From assembly GCA_963827335.1 (NCBI GenBank), contig CAWHAP010000009.1, forward strand, positions 62,001 through 126,000: a stretch of DNA of 64,000 nucleotides, written 5' to 3'. The translations under genes and the position numbers were made by a program. Shown here piece by piece: positions 35,220-46,124 of the stretch (positions are counted from its first letter, which is position 1; every line of letters starts with the position of its first letter). Origin of the DNA: DASQMT01 sp963827335. Lineage in GTDB: Bacteria; Actinomycetota; Thermoleophilia; Solirubrobacterales; Solirubrobacteraceae. The notes below the pieces were generated by a model. That model was not told the origin of the DNA. It worked only from the letters and a program-made list of their open reading frames with translations, and made no database searches.

Positions 35220-36973
35220 GGCAGCTCCGCGACGACGGTGGTGCCGTGCCCGGCTGGGCTCGTGACGCGCAGCCGTCCGTCCAGCGCCTCGACCCGGTCC
35301 GCGAGGCCGCGCAGGCCCGACCCGCGGGTGTCGTCGGCGCCGCCGACGCCGTCGTCGGCGATCTCGATCGAGGCGCCCTCGTCGTGCTGCCAGACCCGCA
35401 CGTTCGCGTGCGTCGCCTGCGCGTACTTGGCGACGTTCGTGAGCGCCTCGCTGGCCACGAAGTAGGCGGCGAGCTCGACGGGCTCCGGCAGCCGGCCGCG
35501 CGGCTCGTAGGCGACGGTCGTGATGACGGGCGCGCGGGAGGCGAGGCCCTGGAGCGCGGCGGCGAGGCCGTGCTCCAGCACCGCGGGGTGCAGGCCGCGC
35601 GCCAGCTCGCGCAGCTCGTCGAGCGACTGGGTGAGCTCCTCGCTCGCGGCCGCGACGAGCTCCTGGGCCGCGGGGTCGTCGCCGACCCGGTTGCGGAGCA
35701 GCCGGAGCTGCAGCGCGATGGCCACGAGCCGCTGCTGGGCGCCGTCGTGGAGGTTGCGCTCGAGCCGCCGGCGCTCGGCGTCGCCGGCCGCCACGATCCG
35801 CTCGCGCGATGCCCGCAGCTCGCCGAGCCGCGCTTGCGACTCGACCAGCAGCTGGGCGTTCCGGATCGCGATCGCCGCGGCGGCGCTCACCGCCTCGAGC
35901 AGCTCGGGGTCGTCGTCGAGCGAGGTGTCGTGCACGAGCGCGGCGATCCGCTCGCCGTCGCGCTCGACCGGCGCGGCGGTGCGGTCCTCTCCCGGCTCCG
36001 GGAGCGTCACCGGCCGCCCGGCCGCGTCGGCGTAGGAGCGGTACTCCGGCAGCCAGTACGCGACGACCAGCTCCGGGTCGCCGAGGGCCCGGCCCAGGGC
36101 CGTCTCGAGCTCGGCGCCGCGGAGCGTGCCGAGCACCGGGAAGAGCCCCGTCAGGCCGCCGCGCGCGAGCCGCGAGCGCAGCAGGCCCGCGAGGAGCGCC
36201 GCGGGCACGGCGATGAGCGAGCCCGCCGCGAGCCACAGGAGCAGCTGCGAGCGGGTGCCGGTGATCAGGTCGTCGAGCAGCAGCGCCGCGAAGCACGACA
36301 GGCCGAACGCGCCGGCGAGGCTGGGGAGGAGCGCGCGGCGCCGCGGCGCGGAGGCGCGCCACCAGCGCAGCCCGATGACGCCGGTCGTCGCCGCGCAGCA
36401 CGCCACGAGCGTCCCGCGCTGGAGCCGGTCGATCGTGTGCGCGACGTCCTCGTCGGGGAAGGCGAGCAGCAGGTTCTGCCCGTCGAGGTCGGCGAACAGG
36501 AGCCAGACGAGCTGCAGGGCGCCGAGCGGCAGCGCGTAGGCGGCGACGAGGCCGACGTCGAGCCGCGTCTCCAGCCGGCCGCGGGTGAGCAGCGTCAGGC
36601 AGACCGCCACGAACGGGAAGATCCACCAGTCGACGACGAAGATCCAGAACGTGTAGACGAGCGCGGCGTCGATCTGGCTCAGGACCGGCGGGACGAAGAA
36701 GAGGAAGCCGGTCGCCGTCATCAGCGCGCCGCTGCGGCTGTCGGGCCGGCGCCGCCAGGCGACGAGCCCGAAGGCGGCGAACGATCCCCCGATCAGGGTG
36801 AAGATGACGTCGAGCCAGACGATCGGCGCGTCGCGGTCGAGCAGCACCGGCCGCAGCGCGAGGAGCTCCAGGACGGCCGCGGCGACCGCGAGCGCGATCA
36901 GCAGATGACGCCGGCGCGCGCCGGCTGACGACCTGTCGCGGACCTCCACTTCCGCCGGCATCGTGCCGATCAT
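35207..36973 (-). CDS. Histidine kinase (HisKA_3 / NarX-DesK type)
   Basis: A 588-residue sensor kinase. Eight or so membrane helices (residues 22-265) form a membrane-embedded sensor without a large outside loop, followed by a degenerate GAF-like region (280-375), the phospho-acceptor H409 in ERRRLERNLHDGAQQRL, and an HATPase_c domain (EALTNVAKYAQA N-box, ADDGVGG, GSGLRGLADRVEAL). Partner of the regulator at 34578. Being linked to an FtsX-type ABC transporter resembles envelope-stress or antimicrobial-peptide sensing systems. Confidence 0.94.
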   Translation of the reverse strand: MIGTMPAEVEVRDRSSAGARRRHLLIALAVAAAVLELLALRPVLLDRDAPIVWLDVIFTLIGGSFAAFGLVAWRRRPDSRSGALMTATGFLFFVPPVLSQIDAALVYTFWIFVVDWWIFPFVAVCLTLLTRGRLETRLDVGLVAAYALPLGALQLVWLLFADLDGQNLLLAFPDEDVAHTIDRLQRGTLVACCAATTGVIGLRWWRASAPRRRALLPSLAGAFGLSCFAALLLDDLITGTRSQLLLWLAAGSLIAVPAALLAGLLRSRLARGGLTGLFPVLGTLRGAELETALGRALGDPELVVAYWLPEYRSYADAAGRPVTLPEPGEDRTAAPVERDGERIAALVHDTSLDDDPELLEAVSAAAAIAIRNAQLLVESQARLGELRASRERIVAAGDAERRRLERNLHDGAQQRLVAIALQLRLLRNRVGDDPAAQELVAAASEELTQSLDELRELARGLHPAVLEHGLAAALQGLASRAPVITTVAYEPRGRLPEPVELAAYFVASEALTNVAKYAQATHANVRVWQHDEGASIEIADDGVGGADDTRGSGLRGLADRVEALDGRLRVTSPAGHGTTVVAELPCAS

Positions 36974-37037
36974 CAGGCTCCTCCGAGGGGCAGTGCGCCG
37001 ATCCTAGTGGAATCTGACCGCAACGTGCGGGCGGATG

Positions 37038-37079
37038 GGAACAGGTGTTCGATGGTTCCGTCCGCGACTCGCCTAGACT
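37038..37079 (+). promoter_or_regulatory. SOS (LexA) box and -10 element of uvrA
   Basis: GGAACAGGTGTTCGA at 37038-37052 has GAAC-N4-GTTC, the Gram-positive/actinobacterial LexA-box layout, though the outer C/G is missing on one side. TAGACT at 37074-37079 is a -10 ending 4 bases before ATG 37084 and 7 before GTG 37087, so the mRNA is probably leaderless. The LexA box covers the -35 region. Confidence 0.7.
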
Positions 37080-37083
37080 GCTT

Positions 37084-39975
<2,892 letters not shown>

Positions 39976-39979
39976 GCGC

Positions 39980-40453
39980 TCAGCGCAGCCGGCCCTCCTC
40001 GGTCCCGATGAAGTGCAGCGTCGTGTAGTCGACGACGATGAAGAACCTCCCTCCGCCGCGCAGCCCCGCGTAGGCGCCTGTCCCGGAGACGATCCGGAAT
40101 CGGCCCTCGCCTGCGGCGTGGGGCTCGTCGATGTCCCGGGCGATGCCCTCGAAGCGCGTCGTGATCGTGCCCTGCGCGCCCGTGAACGTCTGCGTGCCGG
40201 ACAGGCGGCCGCGGTCCGTGCCCGGGATCGGGTCGACCGCCAGCCCGGCGACGCCGGTCGTGCCCGAGTCGTCGACCGCGCCCGACGCCACGAACGTGCC
40301 GGTCGGCGGCGACGTCGGGGAGGCGAGGTGCAGGTCGAAGCCGATCCGCAGCGCCCGGTCGCCGCCGCCGTGCCAGGCGAGCGCGACCACCGGCACGAGC
40401 GCGAGGGCGAGGATCGCGAGGGCCAGCACCGACAGGGTCCTCCGCCTGGGCAT
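39980..40453 (-). CDS. Small secreted protein, barrel-like (allene-oxide-cyclase-like fold suspected)
   Basis: A 157-residue protein with signal peptide (LSVLALAILALALVPVVALA). The mature part is beta-rich with PTGTFVASGAVDDSG, GTQTFTGAQGTITTRFEGIA, GEGRFRIVSGTGAYAGLRGG and RFFIVVDYTTLHFIG. The order of a ligand-binding-like strand set ending in GTGAYAGLRGGG resembles secreted AOC/dirigent-barrel proteins of actinobacteria. No catalytic residue can be named. Converges on uvrA with a 4-base gap. Confidence 0.6.
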   Translation of the reverse strand: MPRRRTLSVLALAILALALVPVVALAWHGGGDRALRIGFDLHLASPTSPPTGTFVASGAVDDSGTTGVAGLAVDPIPGTDRGRLSGTQTFTGAQGTITTRFEGIARDIDEPHAAGEGRFRIVSGTGAYAGLRGGGRFFIVVDYTTLHFIGTEEGRLR

Positions 40454-40570
40454 GTCCGCTCCTTCCGGGCGTATTTGCGGGTCGGGTCGACGCTAGCCGC
40501 GGCGTTGCGGCGCCGTCAACGACGCAGGGTCGTGGTCGGACATCGGCGGGCCGGGACGGTTGCGGATTCC

Positions 40571-40785
40571 GCGGGCGTGATGGCGGGCGCCGGCGCACGT
40601 CAACTGCGGCATCGAGGAGGCGGGCCCGGGGGACAGTGCGCTCCGTGATCGCCGGCGAGTTGACCGTCATATGTGCGGTCAACTCGCCGTTCACCTCAGT
40701 CCGACCCACGGGGACGCCGCCCACACCGGACCGCCTCCCTCAATGCCGTCGTTGACGTGCGCGGAGCGCCCGCCGTCACGCGGGC
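40571..40785. repeat. Long inverted-repeat element, copy 3 (one internal hairpin)
   Basis: Lies in the 418-base gap 40454-40871. Outer arms begin GCGGGCGTGATGGCGGGCGC (40571) and pair with 40766-40785 (17 of 20), continue through GCGCACGTCAAC (40594-40605 with 40750-40761) and CGGCATCGAGG. The core ACGTCAAC..CGGCATYGAGG is shared with copies 1 and 2; the outermost arm sequence is not. One internal hairpin, CGGCGAGTTGACCG (40653-40666) with 40676-40689, 14 perfect pairs around a 9-base loop, replaces the two hairpins of the other copies. 40454-40570 shows nothing definite. Confidence 0.8.
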
Positions 40786-40846
40786 GGACGACCGCCGACG
40801 CGCGCCGGCGCCCGCCATCACGCGGGCAGACGACCGCGGACGCGCG
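40766..40846. repeat. Two 39-base direct repeats, 42-base period
   Basis: GCGCCCGCCGTCACGCGGGC... at 40766 recurs at 40808 as GCGCCCGCCATCACGCGGGC, with about three differences over 39 bases. The first copy overlaps the right arm of element copy 3, so the arm has been locally duplicated. 40847-40871 up to the peptidase stop holds nothing else. Confidence 0.75.
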
Positions 40847-40871
40847 GACGACCGCGGCGCGCGCCGCCACG

Positions 40872-41693
40872 CTAGTCCCGCCGCCAGCCCCGCCGCGCGG
40901 CGTGGAGCGCGCGCATCTCGTCGACGGCCAGCGGCGACGACGGGTCGGCGTGCGGCCGGGCCTTGAGCAGGCGCGGCTCGATCGCCTCCTCGACCGCCGC
41001 GCCGTCGACGGCGTGGACGCGGTGGGCGCGGGCGCCGGGGCGCGAGGCGACGGCCTCGGCCAGCCGGGTGCCGCGGAACAGCAGGCCGGCGCCGTCGTCG
41101 ACGCCCCAGCCGCCCGGGACGTCGCCCGCGGCGACCGCCGCGAGGAAGACCGGACGCCGCTCGGGCTCGCCGTCGTAGTGGACCGAGTTGGCGCCGGGCA
41201 GGAAGCCGAGCCCGCGGGCGAGCGTCGGCCGGCCGATCGACGTCGTCACGCCCCACTCGAACCAGCACATCGACCCCGCGCTGAGCCCGGCGAGGACGAT
41301 CCCCGCCTGCCACGCCTCGCGCAGGATCTCGTCGAGCCCGTGCGCGCGCCACAGCGCGAGCAGGTTGATCATCGAGCCGCCGCCGACGTAGATCACGTCC
41401 TGCGCGAGCAGGTGGTCGCGCAGCGGGACGGGGTGCGAGCCCAGGCGGAACAGGGAGATGTGCGTCGGCACGCACAGCTGGTCGTCGAACGCCATGTGGA
41501 AGCGGCGGATCTGGTCCTCCGAGTCGCCGCCCGCGGTCGGCAGCAGGCAGATCTTCGGCTCCCGCGCCGGCGCCAGGCTGCGCACGTAGTCGTCGAGGGC
41601 GGGGTTCTCCGGCTCCATCGTGAAGCCGCCGCCGCCCATGGCGAAGATCGTCGGGACCCGGCCGGCGCGCCGGGCGCCCGGCTCAGCGGCCAT
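40872..41693 (-). CDS. S51 peptidase (peptidase E / cyanophycinase-like), tandem paralog 2
   Basis: A 273-residue class I glutamine-amidotransferase-like serine peptidase. Nucleophile S138 in GIVLAGLSAGSMCWF; YVGGGSMINLLALWR and FLPGANSVHYDGEPERR are conserved S51 elements. S51 enzymes cleave Asp-Xaa dipeptides or related substrates. No signal peptide. ATG at 41693, 8 bases after the stop of its paralog. The C-terminal 20 residues (MRALHAARRGWRRD) are basic and absent from the paralog. Confidence 0.88.
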   Translation of the reverse strand: MAAEPGARRAGRVPTIFAMGGGGFTMEPENPALDDYVRSLAPAREPKICLLPTAGGDSEDQIRRFHMAFDDQLCVPTHISLFRLGSHPVPLRDHLLAQDVIYVGGGSMINLLALWRAHGLDEILREAWQAGIVLAGLSAGSMCWFEWGVTTSIGRPTLARGLGFLPGANSVHYDGEPERRPVFLAAVAAGDVPGGWGVDDGAGLLFRGTRLAEAVASRPGARAHRVHAVDGAAVEEAIEPRLLKARPHADPSSPLAVDEMRALHAARRGWRRD

Positions 41694-41701
41694 CCGGCGG
41701 C

Positions 41702-42448
41702 TCAGGCGGCAAGTGCCGGCTCCACGGCCTCGGTCTCGCCCAGGTAGTCCACGCTGAGCGGCAGCTCGACGACCTCGCCGTCCACGGCGTCGACCCTATA
41801 GGCCAGCGACGCGGGGCGCGACGACACGACGCGCGCGAGCTCCTCGCCGACGAAGTGCAGCGCGGCGCCGTCCTCCGCCGCGTAGCCGCCCGGCATCCCG
41901 GCCGCGACCGCGGCGTGGTACGCCGGCCGGCGGTGCGGCTCCTTGTCGTAATGGACCGCGTTCGAGGCCGGGATGATCCCGATGCCCTGCACCGGCCGCG
42001 ACGCGCCGTGGTAGCCCGTCATCGCTTCGCCGAACCAGCAGAGCGACCCGGCGCTCAGGCCGCACAGGACGACGCCGGTCTCCCACGCCTCCCGCAGCGC
42101 GACGTCGAGGCCGTGCGCGCGCAGCACCCCCATGAGGCAGACGACGCTGCCGCCCCCGACGTAGACGAGGTCCTGGTCGAGCAGGTGGGCGCGCACGTCG
42201 TCGGTCCCGCAGTCGCGCCGGAACAGCGACACGTGCGAGGACTCGCAGCGGCTCGCCGGGAAGTGGCGGTAGAAGCGGACGATGTAGTGGTCCGCGTCCC
42301 CGGAGGCGGTCGGCAGGAAGCAGACCTTCGGCCGGTCGCGGCCCGCTGCCGCGGCCAGCCCGAGCACGTAGTCGTCGAGGAGCGGGTTCCCGGACTCCAT
42401 CGAGAACCCGCCGCCTCCGAAGGCGACGATCTGGCGTGGGCGGCTCAT
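41702..42448 (-). CDS. S51 peptidase (peptidase E / cyanophycinase-like), tandem paralog 1
   Basis: A 248-residue paralog. Nucleophile S132 in GVVLCGLSAGSLCWF, YVGGGSVVCLMGVLR and IIPASNAVHYDKEPHRRPAY. The start at 42448 (MSRPRQIVAFGGGG) opens the first strand. Sharing an operon with a second copy suggests two substrate ranges or a hetero-oligomer. Cytoplasmic. Confidence 0.88.
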   Translation of the reverse strand: MSRPRQIVAFGGGGFSMESGNPLLDDYVLGLAAAAGRDRPKVCFLPTASGDADHYIVRFYRHFPASRCESSHVSLFRRDCGTDDVRAHLLDQDLVYVGGGSVVCLMGVLRAHGLDVALREAWETGVVLCGLSAGSLCWFGEAMTGYHGASRPVQGIGIIPASNAVHYDKEPHRRPAYHAAVAAGMPGGYAAEDGAALHFVGEELARVVSSRPASLAYRVDAVDGEVVELPLSVDYLGETEAVEPALAA

Positions 42449-42530
42449 GGCGTGAAGGTAGGGCCCGCGCCCGCGCCCCGCGCGAATTTCATGCCCGTGG
42501 TCGAGGCCACCTGGACCGCGTGTCGGCGCT

Positions 42531-42558
42531 GCGGCGGGCGGCGCGCGCCGCCCGCCGC
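42531..42558. terminator. 28-base perfect palindrome, probable terminator
   Basis: GCGGCGGGCGGCGC at 42531-42544 is followed at once by its exact reverse complement (42545-42558). It lies 7 bases after the stop of the LysM/SLT gene on the minus strand and 83 bases before the peptidase start. There is no T-tract, so it is a stem-only (L-shaped) terminator candidate. The rest of 42449-42564 shows no gene. Confidence 0.6.
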
Positions 42559-42564
42559 GTCCCG

Positions 42565-43503
42565 CTAGCCCCCGAAGCGCGAGCGCAGCGCCTGCACGTT
42601 CTCGACGTAGCGCTGGGTGTCGTCGAACAGGCCGCGGTGCTCGACGGAGCGCAGGCCCTGGTAGTAGCCCGCGATCGCGGTGTTCTCGTCGCCGCCCGTC
42701 TGGTTGAGCAGCTGCTTGAGGTAGATCACCCCGGCGTGCACGTTGTCGGTCGCCGAGTTCGGATCGAGCTGCCGCTGCGCGAGGTTCTGCTGCACGTAGT
42801 CCCAGGTCCCGGGCATCACCTGCATGACGCCGCGGGCGTTCGCGGAGGAGACCATCGCGTTGTTGAAGCCGCTCTCCTGCCAGGCGATCGCCGCGGCGAG
42901 CGACGGCGACACGCCGTACTGCGAGGCGACGGCCTGGATGTCGCCGGCGCCGAGCCGCGCCGCCGTCGGCGCCGGATCGGCGACCGGCACCACGGGCGCC
43001 GGCGCCGGCTCGGCCGAGCGCGCGGGCGCCGGCGCGCCGGTCGGCAGCTTGATCACGGTCCCCGACAGGAGCAGCCCGGCGGGGTCGAGCCCGTTCATGG
43101 CCGCCATGTCGGCCACCGAGACGCCCGCGCCGGCGGCGAGGGCGGACAAGGTGTCGCCCGGCCGGACGGTGTAGCCGCCCTGCGGCGCGGGCGCTGCGGC
43201 GGCCGGCGCCGCGACGGCGGGCGCGGCGGCCGGGGCGGCCGCTGGGGTCGCCTCGACGAGGCCGGCGTTCTGCAGGGCCGCGTAGCCCTCGACGGTGCTC
43301 GGCACCCGGATCGTGGACCCGAGGACCACCTGCGCGTCCTCGGAGAGGCCGTTGTAGGCGGCCACCGTGCGCGTGGTCAGGTTGTTCGACGCGGCGATCG
43401 ACCACAGGGTCTCGCCTGGCTGGACGACGTGCGCGACCTCGGCCGACGCCGGGGCGGCGAGGGCGAGGCTGGCGAGAAAGGTTGCAGCGATCAATCGGCG
43501 CAC
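42565..43503 (-). CDS. Secreted LysM-LysM-SLT lytic transglycosylase
   Basis: A 312-residue exported peptidoglycan enzyme: signal peptide (LIAATFLASLALAAPASA), LysM 1 (about 24-68, VVQPGETLWSIAASNNL), Ala/Pro linker, LysM 2 (about 110-154, YTVRPGDTLSALAAGAGV), second linker, and a goose-lysozyme/SLT domain (about 188-312) with catalytic Glu in AIAWQESGFNN, ARGVMQVMPGTW and NVHAGVIYLKQLL. GTG start with GGAGGT 5 bases upstream. LysM units hold it on the wall. It probably cleaves glycan strands during growth. Confidence 0.95.
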   Translation of the reverse strand: MRRLIAATFLASLALAAPASAEVAHVVQPGETLWSIAASNNLTTRTVAAYNGLSEDAQVVLGSTIRVPSTVEGYAALQNAGLVEATPAAAPAAAPAVAAPAAAAPAPQGGYTVRPGDTLSALAAGAGVSVADMAAMNGLDPAGLLLSGTVIKLPTGAPAPARSAEPAPAPVVPVADPAPTAARLGAGDIQAVASQYGVSPSLAAAIAWQESGFNNAMVSSANARGVMQVMPGTWDYVQQNLAQRQLDPNSATDNVHAGVIYLKQLLNQTGGDENTAIAGYYQGLRSVEHRGLFDDTQRYVENVQALRSRFGG

Positions 43504-43637
43504 GGGGGACCTCCGCGGTCGGGTACGTCTTCATCGATAGCCACCTTTCCTGCGCGGCACACGGCCGCAGGCGGCGTTACGGCGCCTTGCAGGCCGCCTT
43601 GCCGCCGCGGCGCGCAGTTACGTGTCCCTGCAGGCGT

Positions 43638-43653
43638 GCTTGCGCGCGCAAGC
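43638..43653. promoter_or_regulatory. 16-base perfect palindrome in divergent promoter region
   Basis: GCTTGCGCGCGCAAGC lies between divergent starts at 43503 and 43671, 17 bases before the acyltransferase GTG. The alternate TAGGTT at 43656 could be a -10. A symmetric regulator site is plausible; no regulator is encoded next to it. No c-di-AMP (ydaO) riboswitch could be recognised upstream of the LysM gene. Confidence 0.45.
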
Positions 43654-43670
43654 GATAGGTTCCCCGCCGC

Positions 43671-44306
43671 GTGGAGGCCGCCGATCTCAAGCTATGGGCG
43701 CAGAAGTGGCGCCACTACGAGCGCAACGCGCTGCCCTGGAATCGCGCGCGGATCCACGTCGAGTTCGCCCGCCGGCGCTCGTTCGCCCGCTGGCCCGTGC
43801 ACGGCAACGTGCTGGAGATGCTGCGCGACGGCCGGCTCGAGCTCGGCGAGCACGTGCTCCTCGAGCCGGGCGTCTGGCTCACCGCGCCCGCGCCCGGCCG
43901 GATCCGCATCGGCGGCGGCACCTTCCTCAACCTCGGCGTCCAGGTCGCGGCCGTCGCGCTGGTCGAGATCGGGCCGCACTGCATGTTCGCCAACGGCTGC
44001 TTCATCACCGACGGCAACCACCGCTTCGACGACCCCGACCGGCCCGTCCCCTGGCAGGGGTTCACGACCAAGGGCCCGACCCGGATCGGGAGCGACGTCT
44101 GGTGCGGGGCGAACGTCGTGATCACGAGTGGGGTCACGGTCGGGGACCGATGCGTGATCGGCGCCAACTCCGTCGTGACGCGCGATCTGCCACCGTTCTC
44201 GATCGCGGCAGGAGCCCCGGCGGTGGTGCTGAACACCATCGACTACGGGTATCGGAGGCCTTGGGGGGCCGACATCGACAGCATCGGAGGTACGGGGAAT
44301 GGCTGA
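43671..44306 (+). CDS. Left-handed beta-helix (hexapeptide) acyltransferase
   Basis: A 211-residue sugar O-acetyltransferase-like protein. Hexapeptide repeats form the helix: IGGGTFLNLGVQVAAVALVE, then IGPHCMFANGCFITDGNH, IGSDVWCGANVVITSGVTVG, IGANSVVTRDLPPFSIAAG. The histidine of TDGNHRFDD is at the position of the catalytic base of maltose/galactoside acetyltransferases. GTG start. Overlaps the next gene by 8 bases. Acceptor unknown; surface glycan modification is plausible beside wall genes. Confidence 0.9.
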   Translation: MEAADLKLWAQKWRHYERNALPWNRARIHVEFARRRSFARWPVHGNVLEMLRDGRLELGEHVLLEPGVWLTAPAPGRIRIGGGTFLNLGVQVAAVALVEIGPHCMFANGCFITDGNHRFDDPDRPVPWQGFTTKGPTRIGSDVWCGANVVITSGVTVGDRCVIGANSVVTRDLPPFSIAAGAPAVVLNTIDYGYRRPWGADIDSIGGTGNG

Positions 44307-44793
44307 ACTGACCCCGCTCGACGTGAAGCTGGGCGAGGTCCTCGGTCTCGCGCAGGCTGCACAGGAGGCTACGCGGGAGGTCGCCCGGCTGGCCGAGCAC
44401 GACGACAGCGTGCGCCGGCTCGAGACCATGCGCGAGGAAGAGGCGGAGACCGAGCGCCGTACGCGCGCCCTGCTCGATCGCGTCGCGGCCAAGCGCGGCG
44501 ACATCGAGGCGAAGGGCGCCGAGGCGCGCACCGGCGTGCGGGAGCTCATGCGCCAGTACCTCGGCGACCGCTCCGACGAGCTGACGGGCTTCGCGTTCCT
44601 GACGATGGCCGAGGCGGGCGAGCTGGGGAAGTGGGAGATCGTGCGCGAGCTGAGCGAGCGGACGGGGGACGCCGCCGCCCTGGAGCTCGCGGAATGGGCG
44701 ATCACGATCCAGGAGCGCCACCGCATCTTCGTGCGCGAGTGCTCCCTGGAGCTCGCGGCGGAGGAGGCCGCGGGCGCCGACGTCACTTGGTGA
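44299..44793 (+). CDS. Helical protein of unknown function
   Basis: A 164-residue acidic, almost wholly helical protein (heptad-like TREVARLAEHDDSVRRLETM..., then FAFLTMAEAGELGKWEIVRE and WAITIQERHRIFVRECSLEL). The layout could suit a ferritin-like or rubrerythrin-like four-helix bundle, but no ExxH metal pair is clear. No signal peptide. Coupled to the acyltransferase by overlap; its end overlaps the convergent gene by 11 bases. Confidence 0.65.
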   Translation: MAELTPLDVKLGEVLGLAQAAQEATREVARLAEHDDSVRRLETMREEEAETERRTRALLDRVAAKRGDIEAKGAEARTGVRELMRQYLGDRSDELTGFAFLTMAEAGELGKWEIVRELSERTGDAAALELAEWAITIQERHRIFVRECSLELAAEEAAGADVTW

Positions 44794-45022
44794 TCATCGC
44801 CTGCACGCCGAGCGCGACGCCGACGGCGAACAGCGCGAAGCACGCGACCGCGAGCATCCCGTAGGCCGCGGCCGCTCCTGCGCGGCCGGCGCGGCGGGCC
44901 TCGCCCGCCCGGGCGCCGCCCACGATCACGAAGGAGAACAGCGCGCTGATGCCGACGCCGGCCAGCGCCGAGACCCAGACGACCTGCCACAGCAGATGCG
45001 CGTCGACGGCGAAGACGAGCAT
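44783..45022 (-). CDS. Small membrane protein linked to PiT transporter
   Basis: A 79-residue protein with two predicted membrane helices (VWVSALAGVGISALFSFVIV at about 14-33 and GMLAVACFALFAVGVALGV at about 56-74) joined by an Arg/Ala-rich loop. The ATG overlaps the PiT stop by one base (TGATG), so re-initiation is expected. Possibly an accessory subunit of the phosphate transporter; no family recognised. Confidence 0.75.
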   Translation of the reverse strand: MLVFAVDAHLLWQVVWVSALAGVGISALFSFVIVGGARAGEARRAGRAGAAAAYGMLAVACFALFAVGVALGVQAMITK

Positions 45023-46122
45023 CAGCCCTCCGCCGTCAGCGTCCGGCCCGCCACGAGGCGCTTCCCGAGCGCCATCGCGAGCGCCGCGAGCAGCGCGGCC
45101 GAGACGACGATCGGCCCGACCGACTCGCTGCCGAGCAGCGCGACCACCGCGTAGGTGAGGCCGCCGACGGCCGCCGCGGCGGGCAGCGTCAGCACCCAGG
45201 CGACCACGATGTTGCCCGCCACGCCCCAGCGCACCGCCGAGACCCGCTTGGCCGCGCCGGTGCCCATGATCGCGCCGGAGATCACGTGCGTCGTCGAGAG
45301 CGGGAAGCCGACGTGCGACGCGGCCATGATCACCGTCGCGCCCACGCCCTGCGCGGCGAAGCCCTGCGCCGGGTCCATCTTGATGATCCGGCTGCCCATC
45401 GTCCGGATGATCCGCCAGCCGCCGACGTAGGTGCCCAGCGCGATCGCGCTCGCCGCGCTGATCACGACCCAGGTCGGGACGTCCGCGTCGGGCGACAGCG
45501 TCCCGTTGGCGACGAGCGCGAGGAAGATGATGCCCATCGTCTTCTGCGCGTCGTTCGTCCCGTGCGAGAGCGCGAGCAGGCTCGCCGAGACGAGCTGCCC
45601 CAGCCGGAACCCGCGCACGACCGGGCCCGGCCGCTGGCGGCCGACGATCCGGTAGGCGACGAGGATCGCGATCCCGCCGACGGTGAACGCGAGCAGCGGC
45701 GCCACGAGCGCGGGGACGATGACCTTGTCGATCAGCCCCTCGCCGTACACGGCGTTCGCCCCCTGGGCCACGAAGGCGGCGCCGACGACGCCGCCGATCA
45801 GCGCGTGCGAGGACGACGAGGGCAGGCCGAAGTACCAGGTCGCGAGGTTCCAGGCGATCGCGCCGACGAGGCCCGCGAAGACGATCGGCGGCGTCACGAG
45901 GTCGGCGTTGACGATCCCCTTGGCGATCGTGGCCGCCACCTCGAGCGAGATGAACGCGCCGGCGAAGTTCAGGATCGCCGCCATGCTGACGGCGAGGCGC
46001 GGCGACAGCGCACGCGTGGAGATCGAGGTCGCGACCGCGTTGGCGGTGTCGTGGAAGCCGTTCGTGAAGTCGAACGCCAGCGCCGTCGCGACGACGATCC
46101 AGAGGACGATGTCGGAGCTCAC
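45022..46122 (-). CDS. PiT-family inorganic phosphate transporter
   Basis: A 366-residue transporter with about ten helices. Both halves of the internal duplication carry the PiT signature: FTNGFHDTANAVATSIST at the N-terminus and LSHGTNDAQKTMGIIFL in the middle, plus GLPSSSSHALIGG and GFPLSTTHVISGAIMGTG. It imports metal-phosphate or phosphate with protons. GTG start 2 bases after the DUF47 stop. Operon: DUF47, PiT, small membrane protein. Confidence 0.96.
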   Translation of the reverse strand: MSSDIVLWIVVATALAFDFTNGFHDTANAVATSISTRALSPRLAVSMAAILNFAGAFISLEVAATIAKGIVNADLVTPPIVFAGLVGAIAWNLATWYFGLPSSSSHALIGGVVGAAFVAQGANAVYGEGLIDKVIVPALVAPLLAFTVGGIAILVAYRIVGRQRPGPVVRGFRLGQLVSASLLALSHGTNDAQKTMGIIFLALVANGTLSPDADVPTWVVISAASAIALGTYVGGWRIIRTMGSRIIKMDPAQGFAAQGVGATVIMAASHVGFPLSTTHVISGAIMGTGAAKRVSAVRWGVAGNIVVAWVLTLPAAAAVGGLTYAVVALLGSESVGPIVVSAALLAALAMALGKRLVAGRTLTAEG

Positions 46123-46124
46123 GA

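Noticed and set aside
40766..40846. Insertion-sequence terminal repeats
   Set aside because: The two 39-base units are direct, adjacent and overlap the arm of element copy 3; no transposase is nearby.
43504..43670. c-di-AMP (ydaO) riboswitch before the LysM/SLT gene
   Set aside because: Such riboswitches are common before actinobacterial wall-hydrolase genes, but the conserved core could not be matched here; only a palindrome and GC-rich repeats are seen.
44299..44793. Ferritin-like iron-storage protein
   Set aside because: Helical and of suitable size, but no clear ExxH metal-binding pairs could be found.
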